Position numbers and translations under genes: made by a program | Source: Hydrogenimonas sp. | Lineage (GTDB): Bacteria > Campylobacterota > Campylobacteria > Campylobacterales > Hydrogenimonadaceae | Direction of reading: 5' to 3' | Assembly (NCBI RefSeq): GCF_029933015.1 | Contig: NZ_JAOZOZ010000085.1 | Coordinates: forward strand, 1-6,742 | DNA: 6,742 bases | The notes under the pieces: generated by a model | The model's database searches: none | What the model saw: the letters and a program-made list of their open reading frames with translations, nothing else | Told to the model about the DNA's origin: nothing | Shown: piece by piece, positions 1-5,725 of the stretch | Layout of the letters: each line of letters opens with the position of its first letter | How positions within the stretch are numbered: the first letter of the stretch is position 1

Positions 1-145
1 CAATGTGCTGGAGTTTTTTATGGGTCTCTTTCTGATTCTCGTGCAGTTTTCGGCAGCCGAGAAGGTCTGGAGATGGGCGACCGTGATCTACGGACTTCTC
101 TCTTTCGCAGCGGTGGGGCTGCTCTCTCCTGCGGTATACGGTTGA
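1..145 (+). CDS. C-terminal fragment of an unidentified membrane protein
   Basis: The frame starting at base 2 is open from the window edge to a TGA at 143-145, giving 47 visible residues. The start lies outside the window. The fragment has two hydrophobic stretches (about residues 4-17 and 29-45) separated by a short charged loop (AEKVWRW). This suggests the last two membrane helices of an integral membrane protein ending in AVYG. The stop codon is followed directly by the GTG/ATG start of the DUF2238 gene, so the two are probably co-transcribed and translationally coupled. I cannot name the family from so short a piece. Two short plus-strand frames over the same bases look like shadows, because they lack this hydrophobic pattern. 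Confidence 0.6.
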   Translation, partial: NVLEFFMGLFLILVQFSAAEKVWRWATVIYGLLSFAAVGLLSPAVYG

Positions 146-148
146 GTG

Positions 149-751
149 ATGAAATATCTGTGGCTGGCCATTTTTTTCGCCGTTTTGGTGTGGTCGGGGT
201 ACGCGCCGAAGGACCGTCTGACTTGGATACTGGAAGTGGCTCCGGCGATCGTCGGATTCGTCGTGCTCGCCGTGACGTACCGCTCCTTTCGTCTCACACC
301 GCTGCTCTACTGGCTGATACTGATCCACATGATCATTCTGATGATCGGAGGCCACTACACCTATGCGGAGGTACCCTTTTTCGACCATCTCTTCGGCAGT
401 ACACGCAACAATTACGACAAACTCGGCCATTTCGCCCAGGGATTCGTGCCGGCACTGATCGCCCGTGAGGTCATCATACGGTTGAAGATCATTCCCAAAA
501 GAGGATGGATGAACTTCTTCATCCTCTGTTTCGCTCTGGCTCTCAGCGCCTTCTACGAGCTGATCGAATGGTGGGTGGCGCTGGTGAGCGGTCAGGCGGC
601 GGAGGCTTTTTTGGGAACCCAGGGGTATGTCTGGGACACCCAGTCGGATATGATGTTCGCACTGATCGGGGCCGTGACGGCGCTGCTCTTTGTCAGCGGT
701 TGGCACGACCGGCAACTGGAAAGAGAGGGGTATCTGGACGCACGGCGGTAG
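149..751 (+). CDS. DUF2238 family (YjdF-like) inner-membrane protein
   Basis: The 200-residue protein (201 if the adjacent GTG at 146 is used) is close in length to E. coli YjdF, the reference DUF2238 member, whose function is unknown. Numbered from the GTG, hydrophobic segments lie at about 4-19, 29-47, 52-68, 95-112, 121-145 and 166-185, consistent with a polytopic membrane protein of five or six helices. Family-typical conserved patches are visible: GGHYTYAEVP (68-77), RNNYDKLGHFAQGF (87-100), FYELIEWW (136-143) and YVWDTQSDMMFALIG (161-175). The histidines, acidic residues and aromatic residues in these patches sit at helix ends and could form a buried polar site, but no reaction is known to me. 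The start abuts the stop of the upstream membrane gene (TGA-GTG-ATG). I see no good Shine-Dalgarno sequence, which supports translational coupling. The C-terminus is short, charged and probably cytoplasmic. Confidence 0.85.
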   Translation: MKYLWLAIFFAVLVWSGYAPKDRLTWILEVAPAIVGFVVLAVTYRSFRLTPLLYWLILIHMIILMIGGHYTYAEVPFFDHLFGSTRNNYDKLGHFAQGFVPALIAREVIIRLKIIPKRGWMNFFILCFALALSAFYELIEWWVALVSGQAAEAFLGTQGYVWDTQSDMMFALIGAVTALLFVSGWHDRQLEREGYLDARR

Positions 752-759
752 GAGCGTGA

Positions 760-775
760 GACCCGATATCGGGTC
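760..775. other. Perfect 16-bp palindrome between convergent genes
   Basis: GACCCGATATCGGGTC reads the same on both strands and lies in the 38-bp gap between two convergent genes. As RNA it can form a 6-bp GC-rich stem with an ATAT loop from either strand. An outer pair, GTGAGA (756-761) with TCTCAC (783-788), could extend the fold. No T-tract follows on either strand, so it is not a textbook intrinsic terminator. A bidirectional transcript-end hairpin is the most economical reading; a protein-binding site is the alternative. Confidence 0.45.
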
Positions 776-789
776 CGGATACTCTCACT

Positions 790-1197
790 TCATGCGAAAG
801 ATTCTACGATATGGCGGGGTATGCGCATCGGTCGCATACTCTTTATGTCGACGAAGATCCACTCCGTTTCACCTTCGCAGATGAGGGTTTCGTCCGTTTC
901 ACGGATGATTTCGTAACGACGGACGGCTTTGATCTTTCCGATCGGTTCCAGCCATGTCTTCATCAAAAGGATGTCGTTTTCGAAGGCCGGATGTCTGTAT
1001 TCGATATGGTGGGATTTGGCGACCCATGTACCGCCCGCTTCCTTGCACGCTTCGAACCCCCAGCCCACGCTTTCGGAGTGGGCGGTGGCCGCTTCGATCA
1101 TCCACTGCAGATAGGTGACGTTGCCGACATGGCCGTTGAAATCGATCGCCTCTTTCGGCACGGTGAAACGGTAGGAGAAGGTCGCGGAGCGCTCCAT
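790..1197 (-). CDS. Hotdog-fold acyl-CoA thioesterase (4HBT/YbgC-like)
   Basis: This 135-residue protein has the size and shape of a single hotdog domain of the 4-hydroxybenzoyl-CoA thioesterase superfamily. The N-terminal signature is PKEAIDFNGHVGNVTYLQWM (residues 14-33). D19 is in the position of the catalytic aspartate of the D.(N)GH(V)NN..Y pattern, and Y29 matches the usual tyrosine. A later strand, EGETEWIFVDIKSMRPMRIP, is typical of the C-terminal half of these proteins. The expected activity is hydrolysis of an acyl-CoA thioester in the cytoplasm. The acyl chain cannot be read from the sequence, and Tol-Pal-associated YbgC function is not supported, because no tol or pal genes are nearby. 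The ATG lies 3 bp after the stop of the FTR-rhodanese gene. A GGTAGG ribosome-binding stretch overlaps that stop codon, so the two genes probably form one coupled operon. Confidence 0.82.
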   Translation of the reverse strand: MERSATFSYRFTVPKEAIDFNGHVGNVTYLQWMIEAATAHSESVGWGFEACKEAGGTWVAKSHHIEYRHPAFENDILLMKTWLEPIGKIKAVRRYEIIRETDETLICEGETEWIFVDIKSMRPMRIPRHIVESFA

Positions 1198-1200
1198 GGC

Positions 1201-1935
1201 CTACCGTTCGATCTCGCCGTCGTAGGCGATGATGCCGTAGGTGAGGTTGCCCACGTGTTTGAAGCCCTGGGCTTTCATGACGTGCTGGACCTGGTAGCTT
1301 CGGCTTCCGGTGTGGCAGTAGAGAATCATCCGGTCCTCTTTCTTGTTCTGGATCTTTTCGAACCAGTCGTAGAACTGCGAAGTGGGCCAGAGCTGATCTG
1401 TCCCCTTGATGTGGCCCATCTGAAACTCCATCGGCTCGCGTACGTCGATCAGCTCGAAACTTACCATGCCCAGTTCTCTGGCTTCCAGCAGCGCTTCGAG
1501 CTCGTCGCCGTCGAGCTGCTCCTTTTCGACGAGCAGCTGCGCCTCCTCTTTGCCCAGGCCGCGGGAGTGCAGGTGCACGACCTCTTCGATCTCCTCCTCC
1601 CTGGCGTGTTTTTCGGCGTATTCGGGGGTGCAGAAGATGCCGCAGTGGCAGTATCCCTGGGTGGGGATTTCCTGTTCGAGCGCCGGTTTGCAGGGGCAGA
1701 TGCGGTTGTCGGCCGCTTTTCGCTCTTCGGGGGTTTCGCCGACGACCATGAAGCAGGGGCAGTAGCGTTTGCCGTAGATCATCTTGTTGCGGGCCAGACC
1801 CATGGCGACCCCTTCGTTGATCTCCTCGTCGGGGTTCTGGACGAATCCGAACTGTTTGTTGACCTTTTCGACGAATTTCCAGGTTTTTTCGAGTTCCGCC
1901 TGGAATTCGGGGGAGTTGATATCGATCTGCTGCAT
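1201..1935 (-). CDS. Ferredoxin:thioredoxin reductase catalytic domain fused to a rhodanese domain
   Basis: This 244-residue cytoplasmic protein (no signal peptide or membrane segment) has two recognisable domains. Residues 1-105 match the catalytic subunit of ferredoxin:thioredoxin reductase: C59-P-C61, C80-P-C82 and C96-H-C98, the CPC/CPC/CHC pattern that binds a 4Fe-4S cluster next to a redox disulfide. By analogy with the cyanobacterial enzyme, C61 and C98 form the disulfide and C59, C80, C82 and C96 bind the cluster. C102 is an additional cysteine. An acidic helical linker (about 105-155) leads to a single rhodanese domain (about 156-244) with DVREPMEF (164-171), GHIKGT and the active loop CHTGSRS starting at C207, the expected persulfide cysteine. 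The protein could use ferredoxin electrons to reduce disulfides or persulfides; this is inference. No variable (alpha) FTR subunit or thioredoxin gene is in the window. The start has a CGGAGA ribosome-binding site at 1942-1947. Confidence 0.88.
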   Translation of the reverse strand: MQQIDINSPEFQAELEKTWKFVEKVNKQFGFVQNPDEEINEGVAMGLARNKMIYGKRYCPCFMVVGETPEERKAADNRICPCKPALEQEIPTQGYCHCGIFCTPEYAEKHAREEEIEEVVHLHSRGLGKEEAQLLVEKEQLDGDELEALLEARELGMVSFELIDVREPMEFQMGHIKGTDQLWPTSQFYDWFEKIQNKKEDRMILYCHTGSRSYQVQHVMKAQGFKHVGNLTYGIIAYDGEIER

Positions 1936-1981
1936 TCAAAATCTCCGATGTATAAAATTTTTCTTATGGATTTGATATGCC

Positions 1982-1987
1982 ATTGTA
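1982..1987 (-). promoter_or_regulatory. Putative -10 box for the FTR-rhodanese/thioesterase operon
   Basis: On the minus strand this reads TACAAT, preceded by TTTTTTGT, the T-rich upstream context common in Campylobacterota sigma-70 promoters, which often lack a -35. Transcription would start about 7 bases further on, near 1975, leaving a leader of roughly 40 bases before the ATG at 1935. A second AT-rich candidate (TTTATA near 1952-1957) lies too close to the ribosome-binding site to be the likelier choice. Confidence 0.5.
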
Positions 1988-2004
1988 ACAAAAAACGGTC
2001 ACGA

Positions 2005-2014
2005 AAAACGTTTT
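2005..2014. promoter_or_regulatory. AAAACGTTTT palindrome between divergent promoters (possible operator)
   Basis: This perfect 10-bp palindrome sits between the minus-strand -10 (1982-1987) and the plus-strand -10 (2019-2024). It lies immediately upstream of the plus-strand box and about 17 bp beyond the minus-strand box. An AAAAACG stretch occurs twice nearby (1991-1997 and 2004-2010). Its position would let a bound protein affect both transcripts. An AT-rich chance palindrome of this length is not rare, so confidence is low. Confidence 0.25.
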
Positions 2015-2018
2015 GGGG

Positions 2019-2024
2019 TATAAT
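2019..2024 (+). promoter_or_regulatory. TATAAT -10 box for the DUF883/YqjE-like operon
   Basis: A consensus TATAAT preceded by TTTTGGGG is typical of Campylobacterota sigma-70 promoters, and no convincing -35 is seen. The start of transcription would be near 2031, giving a leader of about 32 bases. The leader carries AAGGAG (2051-2056) six bases before the ATG at 2063. A short GGTT/AACC hairpin (2034-2044) lies in the leader. Confidence 0.65.
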
Positions 2025-2062
2025 TATAAAAAGAGGTTAAAACCCCGTTAAAGGAGTGTCTC

Positions 2063-2398
2063 ATGGCCACGAAAACAGAGAGAGCGAATCGTCCGGAAGC
2101 CGAGGTGGAAGCGTTGAGGAAAGAGGTCGAAACGCTGAAAAAGGATATTCTCAGACTTACCGAAACTCTCGGAAAAATCGGCGAAGAGAAACTGAAAAGC
2201 TCGGTGGACGAGGTGAAGGAGAAGATCGCGGCACAGATTCCCGACGAACGGCTCGAAGAGCTCGAAGCGCTGAAAAACCAGGGCGAAGAGGCGATCGAGG
2301 CGATCAGACAGCAGCAGAAGGAGCATCCCGTGGGAACGCTCCTGGTGGCGGCAGGCATCGGCTTTCTGCTGGGCAGGGTACTGGGCGGAAAGAGCTGA
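2063..2398 (+). CDS. DUF883 family (ElaB/YqjD-like) membrane-anchored protein
   Basis: This 111-residue protein has the DUF883 layout. A charged, heptad-rich amphipathic helix covers about residues 11-85 (many Glu, Lys and Leu, likely coiled coil). It ends in one C-terminal membrane helix, HPVGTLLVAAGIGFLLGRVL (residues 88-107), with the glycine-rich G...G pattern typical of the family. In E. coli, YqjD and ElaB are tail-anchored inner-membrane proteins that associate with ribosomes in stationary phase; whether this applies here is inference. The start is well supported by AAGGAG six bases upstream and a consensus -10 box further up. Its TGA shares one base with the ATG of the next gene (TGATG), so the two are translationally coupled. 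Confidence 0.85.
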   Translation: MATKTERANRPEAEVEALRKEVETLKKDILRLTETLGKIGEEKLKSSVDEVKEKIAAQIPDERLEELEALKNQGEEAIEAIRQQQKEHPVGTLLVAAGIGFLLGRVLGGKS

Positions 2399-2724
2399 TG
2401 AACAAAGTGACGGTCTCCGATTTCATCATCGCGCTGATGGACCTGCTGGAAGCCGAAAGCCGCGCCCTGCAGGAGTCGGCGGCGCTCTTCATGCGTGAGC
2501 AGCAGGAGTCGTGGAGAGAGACGCTCTATCGGAGCGGATGGATGGCGGGATGGATCGTTGCCGCCGTATTCTCCCTGATCGGGGCGCTCTTCTTTCTGGT
2601 CTGGGGCTTTTACAGGATCTTCGCGCTCTACGTTTCGGAAACGGCGGCACCCTTCGCCGCGGGGGCGCTTCTGCTGGTCTGCGGGCTGGTGTTCGCCAAA
2701 TTGGCGGCCGGGATGCGGCGATGA
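2398..2724 (+). CDS. Two-helix membrane protein, YqjE / holin superfamily III-like
   Basis: The 108-residue reading begins at the ATG that overlaps the DUF883 stop. The frame stays open further upstream, but that part lies inside the DUF883 gene and is a shadow. Residues 1-45 form an amphipathic, acidic N-terminal helix (SDFIIALMDLLEAESRALQ). Two membrane helices follow at about 46-71 and 83-104, joined by a short loop, with a basic tail (KLAAGMRR). This size and layout, and the place directly after a DUF883 gene, match E. coli YqjE (DUF1469, putative actinobacterial-holin-like superfamily). The name rests on architecture and gene order more than on a strong motif. It is unlikely to be a lytic holin: no phage genes are near. 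The stop overlaps the next start in an ATGA junction. Confidence 0.7.
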   Translation: MNKVTVSDFIIALMDLLEAESRALQESAALFMREQQESWRETLYRSGWMAGWIVAAVFSLIGALFFLVWGFYRIFALYVSETAAPFAAGALLLVCGLVFAKLAAGMRR

Positions 2725-3014
2725 ACGATCTGCAGGAAGCCAGAAGGCGCTTCGACGCGCTTTTGAAAGGCCGTTACGCCCCCAGGCCGCTCTCTCCCGA
2801 GGAGGCGAAAACAAGACTCCGGCAGGCCGATCCGGGGATCGATATCTCCGAATTTCTGGCCGCACTGAGCGAAAAGGATCTCCGTCGGGCGGGAAACGCC
2901 CTGGTCTGGCAGACCCTGGCGCCCGAAACGATCGCCTACTTCACGCCGCTGATCGTCGGTGCGATCCAATCGTTCGTCGCAGCGAACGCCGCGAAAGAGT
3001 CCGAAAAAAGCTGA
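2721..3014 (+). CDS. Hypothetical protein, third gene of the YqjD/YqjE-like operon
   Basis: I do not recognise this 97-residue protein. The ATG at 2721 overlaps the upstream stop by four bases (ATGA), which decides the start even though the frame is open further upstream. The N-terminal half is basic and polar (MNDLQEARRRFDALLKGRY). It is followed by a proline-rich turn (APRPLSPEEAK) and a helical stretch (ISEFLAALSEKDLRRAGNAL). A mildly hydrophobic segment near the C-terminus (about 67-90, PETIAYFTPLIVGAIQSFVA) may lie on or in the membrane. There are no cysteines and no signal peptide. In E. coli the third gene of the equivalent cluster is yqjK, but I see no sequence resemblance. The tight coupling suggests it works with the two membrane proteins upstream. 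Confidence 0.75.
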   Translation: MNDLQEARRRFDALLKGRYAPRPLSPEEAKTRLRQADPGIDISEFLAALSEKDLRRAGNALVWQTLAPETIAYFTPLIVGAIQSFVAANAAKESEKS

Positions 3015-3058
3015 TTCCCTACACTTCTTCTCCCCGGTAACCGATATTTCAAAAGTTT

Positions 3059-3077
3059 TTGGATAAAATCTATCCAA
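3059..3077 (+). promoter_or_regulatory. alaS promoter with a dyad over the -10 box
   Basis: A -10-like TAAAAT (3064-3069) follows the T-rich AGTTTTTGG, the usual Campylobacterota promoter look. It lies inside the inverted repeat TTGGATA-aaatc-TATCCAA (7-bp arms, 5-base spacer). Transcription would start near 3076, so the dyad spans about -17 to +1, a place where a bound protein would block RNA polymerase. A leader of about 27 bases with GAGAAGG (3088-3094) precedes the alaS ATG. No intrinsic terminator for the upstream operon is visible in 3015-3058. Confidence 0.55.
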
Positions 3078-3102
3078 TTTAATCAACGAGAAGGTTATTT
3101 CG

Positions 3103-5667
3103 ATGGATATTCGACAGGCTTTTCTGGACTATTTCGCCTCCAAAGGGCATACCGTTTACGAGAGCGCGCCGCTGGTGCCGGACGATCCGACACTGCTTTT
3201 CACCAACGCGGGGATGGTCCCTTTCAAAAACATCTTCACCGGCGAGGTGCCGGCTCCCAACCCTCCCCGGGGGACAAGCTGCCAGACCTGCATCCGCGCG
3301 GGCGGCAAGCACAACGACCTGGAAAACGTCGGCCACACGGCCCGCCACCACACCTTTTTCGAGATGCTGGGCAACTTCAGCTTCGGCGACTATTTCAAAG
3401 AGGACGCCATCGCCTACGCCTGGGAGTTCGTGACCGAGGTGCTGGAGCTGCCCAAAGAGAGACTCTGGGTCACCGTCCACGAGAGCGACGACGAAGCCGA
3501 AGCGATCTGGGCCAAACACATCGCCAAAGATCGCATCCTTCGCATGGGCGACAAGGACAACTTCTGGCAGATGGGCGACACGGGCCCCTGCGGTCCCTGC
3601 AGCGAAATCTTCTTCGATCAGGGGGAGGAGCACTTCCACGGTCCCGAGGATTACATGGGGGGCGACGGCGACCGCTTCCTGGAGATCTGGAACCTGGTCT
3701 TCATGCAGTACGAGCGCGACAAAGAGGGCAACCTCACGCCCCTGCCCAAACCCAGCATCGACACCGGCATGGGGCTGGAGCGGGTCGTGGCCGTCAAAGA
3801 GGGAAAACTTTCCAACTACGATACCGAGCTTTTCATGCCGATCATCCGCGAGGTCGAGGAGCTGGTGGGCAGAAGATACGAGTATGAAAGCGGAGCGAGC
3901 TACCGCGTCATCGCCGATCATCTGCGCTCGACGACATTCCTGCTGGCCCAGGGGGTCAACTTCTCCAACGAGGGACGCGGATACGTCCTGCGCCGCATCC
4001 TGCGCCGCGCCGTCCGCCACGGCTACATGCTGGGGCTCAGAGAGCCCTTCATGTACAGGCTCGTCGATGTTCTGGTGAAGATCATGGGCGGCCACTACAC
4101 CTATCTCAAAGAGAAACAGTCCGCCGTGGAGCAGATGATGCAGCTGGAGGAGGAGCGCTTCTTCGCCACGATCGCCGCGGGGATCGAGCTTTTCGAAAAA
4201 GAGCTCAAAAACACCAAAAAACTTTTCAGCGGCGCCGTGGCTTTCAAGCTCTACGACACCTACGGCTTTCCGCTCGATTTGACGCAGGATATGCTCAAGG
4301 ACAAAGGGATCGAAGTCGATATTGCCGAGTTCGAGCGCCTGATGGCCGAGCAGAGAGAGCGGGCCAAGGCGGCCTGGAAGGGCAGCGGCGACGCCCGGGT
4401 CGAGGGTGATTTCAAGGCGCTTCTGGAGGAATTCGGCCACAACACTTTCGTCGGCTACGACAACCTGAAGGCCGAGAGCAGAGTGCTGGCGGTGCTCAAC
4501 GACGGTTTCGCCCGCGTCAAGTGCCTCGAACCGGGTCAGCGGGGCTGGGTGATGCTCGACGTCACCCCCTTCTATGCCGAAAGCGGCGGACAGACGGGGG
4601 ATGCGGGCGTGCTGCGGGTCATGAACGGTGACGAGGTCGTCGCCGAAGTGGTCGATACGAAGAAATTTTTCGATCTGAACCTGAGCGAAGTGGTCGCCAA
4701 AACGAAGCTCTGCGAAAACGACCTGGTAGAGGCGGCGGTCGACACCACACGCCACGAGATCGCCAAGCACCACAGCGCCACCCACCTGCTCCACAGCGCC
4801 CTGCGTGAGATCCTGGGCGACCACGTGACCCAGGCGGGCTCGCTGGTGGAGGCCGAAAGGCTGCGTTTTGATTTCAGCCATCCCAAGGCGATGACGGGCG
4901 AGGAGATCGCGCAGGTCGAAAAGTGGGTCAACGATGTGGTCGAGCGGGGGATCGAGGGCGAGACCGAGGAGATGGATATCGAATCGGCGAAAGCGAAAGG
5001 GGCGATGGCGCTTTTCGGCGAGAAGTACGGCGAGAAGGTGCGGGTCGTCAGCTTCGGCGAAAGAAGCGTGGAGCTCTGCGGAGGGACCCATGTGCGCAAC
5101 ACGGCCGAGATCGGCATGTTCCTGATCACGAAAGAGAGCGGTGTGAGTGCCGGGGTGCGCCGTATCGAAGCGGTCTGCGGCCACGCCGCCTACGAACTGG
5201 TCAAGTCGATGCGCGCCACGCTGGCGCAGATCACCCACGAGCTCAAGGCCAAAGATCCGCTGCAGGGTGTCGAAAAACTGCAGCAGCAGGTCAAACAGCT
5301 CAAAAACGAGCTCAAAGAGGCGCAAAAGAGCAGAAAAGCCGAGATCAAAACGGAGAAGATCGGCGACGTGACCGTCGTCGTCGACGAGGTGGAGGGCGGC
5401 GACATCAAGGCGATGATCGACGATCTGAAAAACGCCCACGACAAAGTGGCGGTGATGCTCTTCCAGAAAAAGGGCGACAAGGTACTGATCGCCGCCGGAC
5501 AGAAGGGCACGAACGCCAAGGCGGGTGCCTGGGTCAAGGCGATCGCCCCGGTTCTCGGCGGCGGTGGCGGCGGACGGGACGACTTCGCCCAGGCGGGAGG
5601 GAAAGACCCTTCGAAAATCGCCGAAGCGAAAACGAAAGCGCTCGAATATCTCAAAGAGACGCTCTGA
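3103..5667 (+). CDS. alaS: Alanyl-tRNA synthetase
   Basis: This complete 854-residue class II synthetase (E. coli AlaRS is 876) charges tRNA-Ala with alanine in the cytoplasm and hydrolyses mischarged Ser- or Gly-tRNA-Ala. The aminoacylation domain (about 1-440) shows GHTARHHTFFEMLGNFSFGDYF (from 77), GDTGPCGPCSEIF (158-170), the motif-3 region PSIDTGMGLERV (217-228) and NEGRGYVLRRILRRAVRHG (289-307). The editing domain has the zinc-binding HSATH (H557, H561) and CGGTH (C659, H663), so the editing site appears intact. A coiled coil (about 705-745) leads to the C-Ala domain with the usual six-glycine run (819-824) followed by RDDFAQAGGKDPSKI. The start has GAGAAGG eight bases upstream and yields the family-typical N-terminus (IRQAFLDYFASKGH). 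No frameshift or missing key residue is seen. Confidence 0.98.
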   Translation: MDIRQAFLDYFASKGHTVYESAPLVPDDPTLLFTNAGMVPFKNIFTGEVPAPNPPRGTSCQTCIRAGGKHNDLENVGHTARHHTFFEMLGNFSFGDYFKEDAIAYAWEFVTEVLELPKERLWVTVHESDDEAEAIWAKHIAKDRILRMGDKDNFWQMGDTGPCGPCSEIFFDQGEEHFHGPEDYMGGDGDRFLEIWNLVFMQYERDKEGNLTPLPKPSIDTGMGLERVVAVKEGKLSNYDTELFMPIIREVEELVGRRYEYESGASYRVIADHLRSTTFLLAQGVNFSNEGRGYVLRRILRRAVRHGYMLGLREPFMYRLVDVLVKIMGGHYTYLKEKQSAVEQMMQLEEERFFATIAAGIELFEKELKNTKKLFSGAVAFKLYDTYGFPLDLTQDMLKDKGIEVDIAEFERLMAEQRERAKAAWKGSGDARVEGDFKALLEEFGHNTFVGYDNLKAESRVLAVLNDGFARVKCLEPGQRGWVMLDVTPFYAESGGQTGDAGVLRVMNGDEVVAEVVDTKKFFDLNLSEVVAKTKLCENDLVEAAVDTTRHEIAKHHSATHLLHSALREILGDHVTQAGSLVEAERLRFDFSHPKAMTGEEIAQVEKWVNDVVERGIEGETEEMDIESAKAKGAMALFGEKYGEKVRVVSFGERSVELCGGTHVRNTAEIGMFLITKESGVSAGVRRIEAVCGHAAYELVKSMRATLAQITHELKAKDPLQGVEKLQQQVKQLKNELKEAQKSRKAEIKTEKIGDVTVVVDEVEGGDIKAMIDDLKNAHDKVAVMLFQKKGDKVLIAAGQKGTNAKAGAWVKAIAPVLGGGGGGRDDFAQAGGKDPSKIAEAKTKALEYLKETL

Positions 5668-5680
5668 GAGCACGAAAAAG

Positions 5681-5699
5681 CCGTCCGTCGACCGGACGG
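5681..5699 (-). terminator. GC-rich hairpin with its T-tract on the minus strand
   Basis: CCGTCCG-tcgac-CGGACGG forms a 7-bp stem with a 5-base loop just after alaS. On the plus strand the hairpin is followed by AGTGACAATAAAA, with no T-run, so it is a poor terminator for alaS. On the minus strand it is followed by CTTTTTCGTG, the expected arrangement for an intrinsic terminator of antisense transcription. No minus-strand gene ending here is credible. It could also slow read-through or protect the alaS message end before the downstream gene. Confidence 0.5.
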
Positions 5700-5725
5700 A
5701 GTGACAATAAAATAAGGAGGGAAAG

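Noticed and set aside
899..1939. A 346-codon minus-strand frame overlapping the FTR-rhodanese and thioesterase genes.
   Set aside because: Its translation is Arg- and Gly-rich without motifs and conflicts with the better supported frame containing the CPC/CHC and rhodanese motifs.
811..2040. A 409-codon plus-strand open frame across the thioesterase and FTR-rhodanese genes.
   Set aside because: The minus strand encodes two clear protein families with ribosome-binding sites over the same bases; the plus-strand translation is repetitive in F, V, D and L and looks like a shadow.
2398..2724. Reading the two-helix membrane protein as a phage holin.
   Set aside because: No lysin, portal, integrase or other phage gene is in the window, and the position after a DUF883 gene fits the cellular YqjE type.
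350..4104. The identical 15-mer GGCCACTACACCTAT occurs at 350-364 (DUF2238 gene) and 4090-4104 (alaS).
   Set aside because: Both copies encode the peptide GGHYTY in frame with the same preferred codons and flanks diverge at once; this is shared codon preference, not a repeat element.
5701..5713. A -10-like TAAAAT (5708-5713) in front of the CopD-like gene.
   Set aside because: Transcription would start at the ribosome-binding site or later, leaving no usable leader; read-through from alaS explains the gene better.
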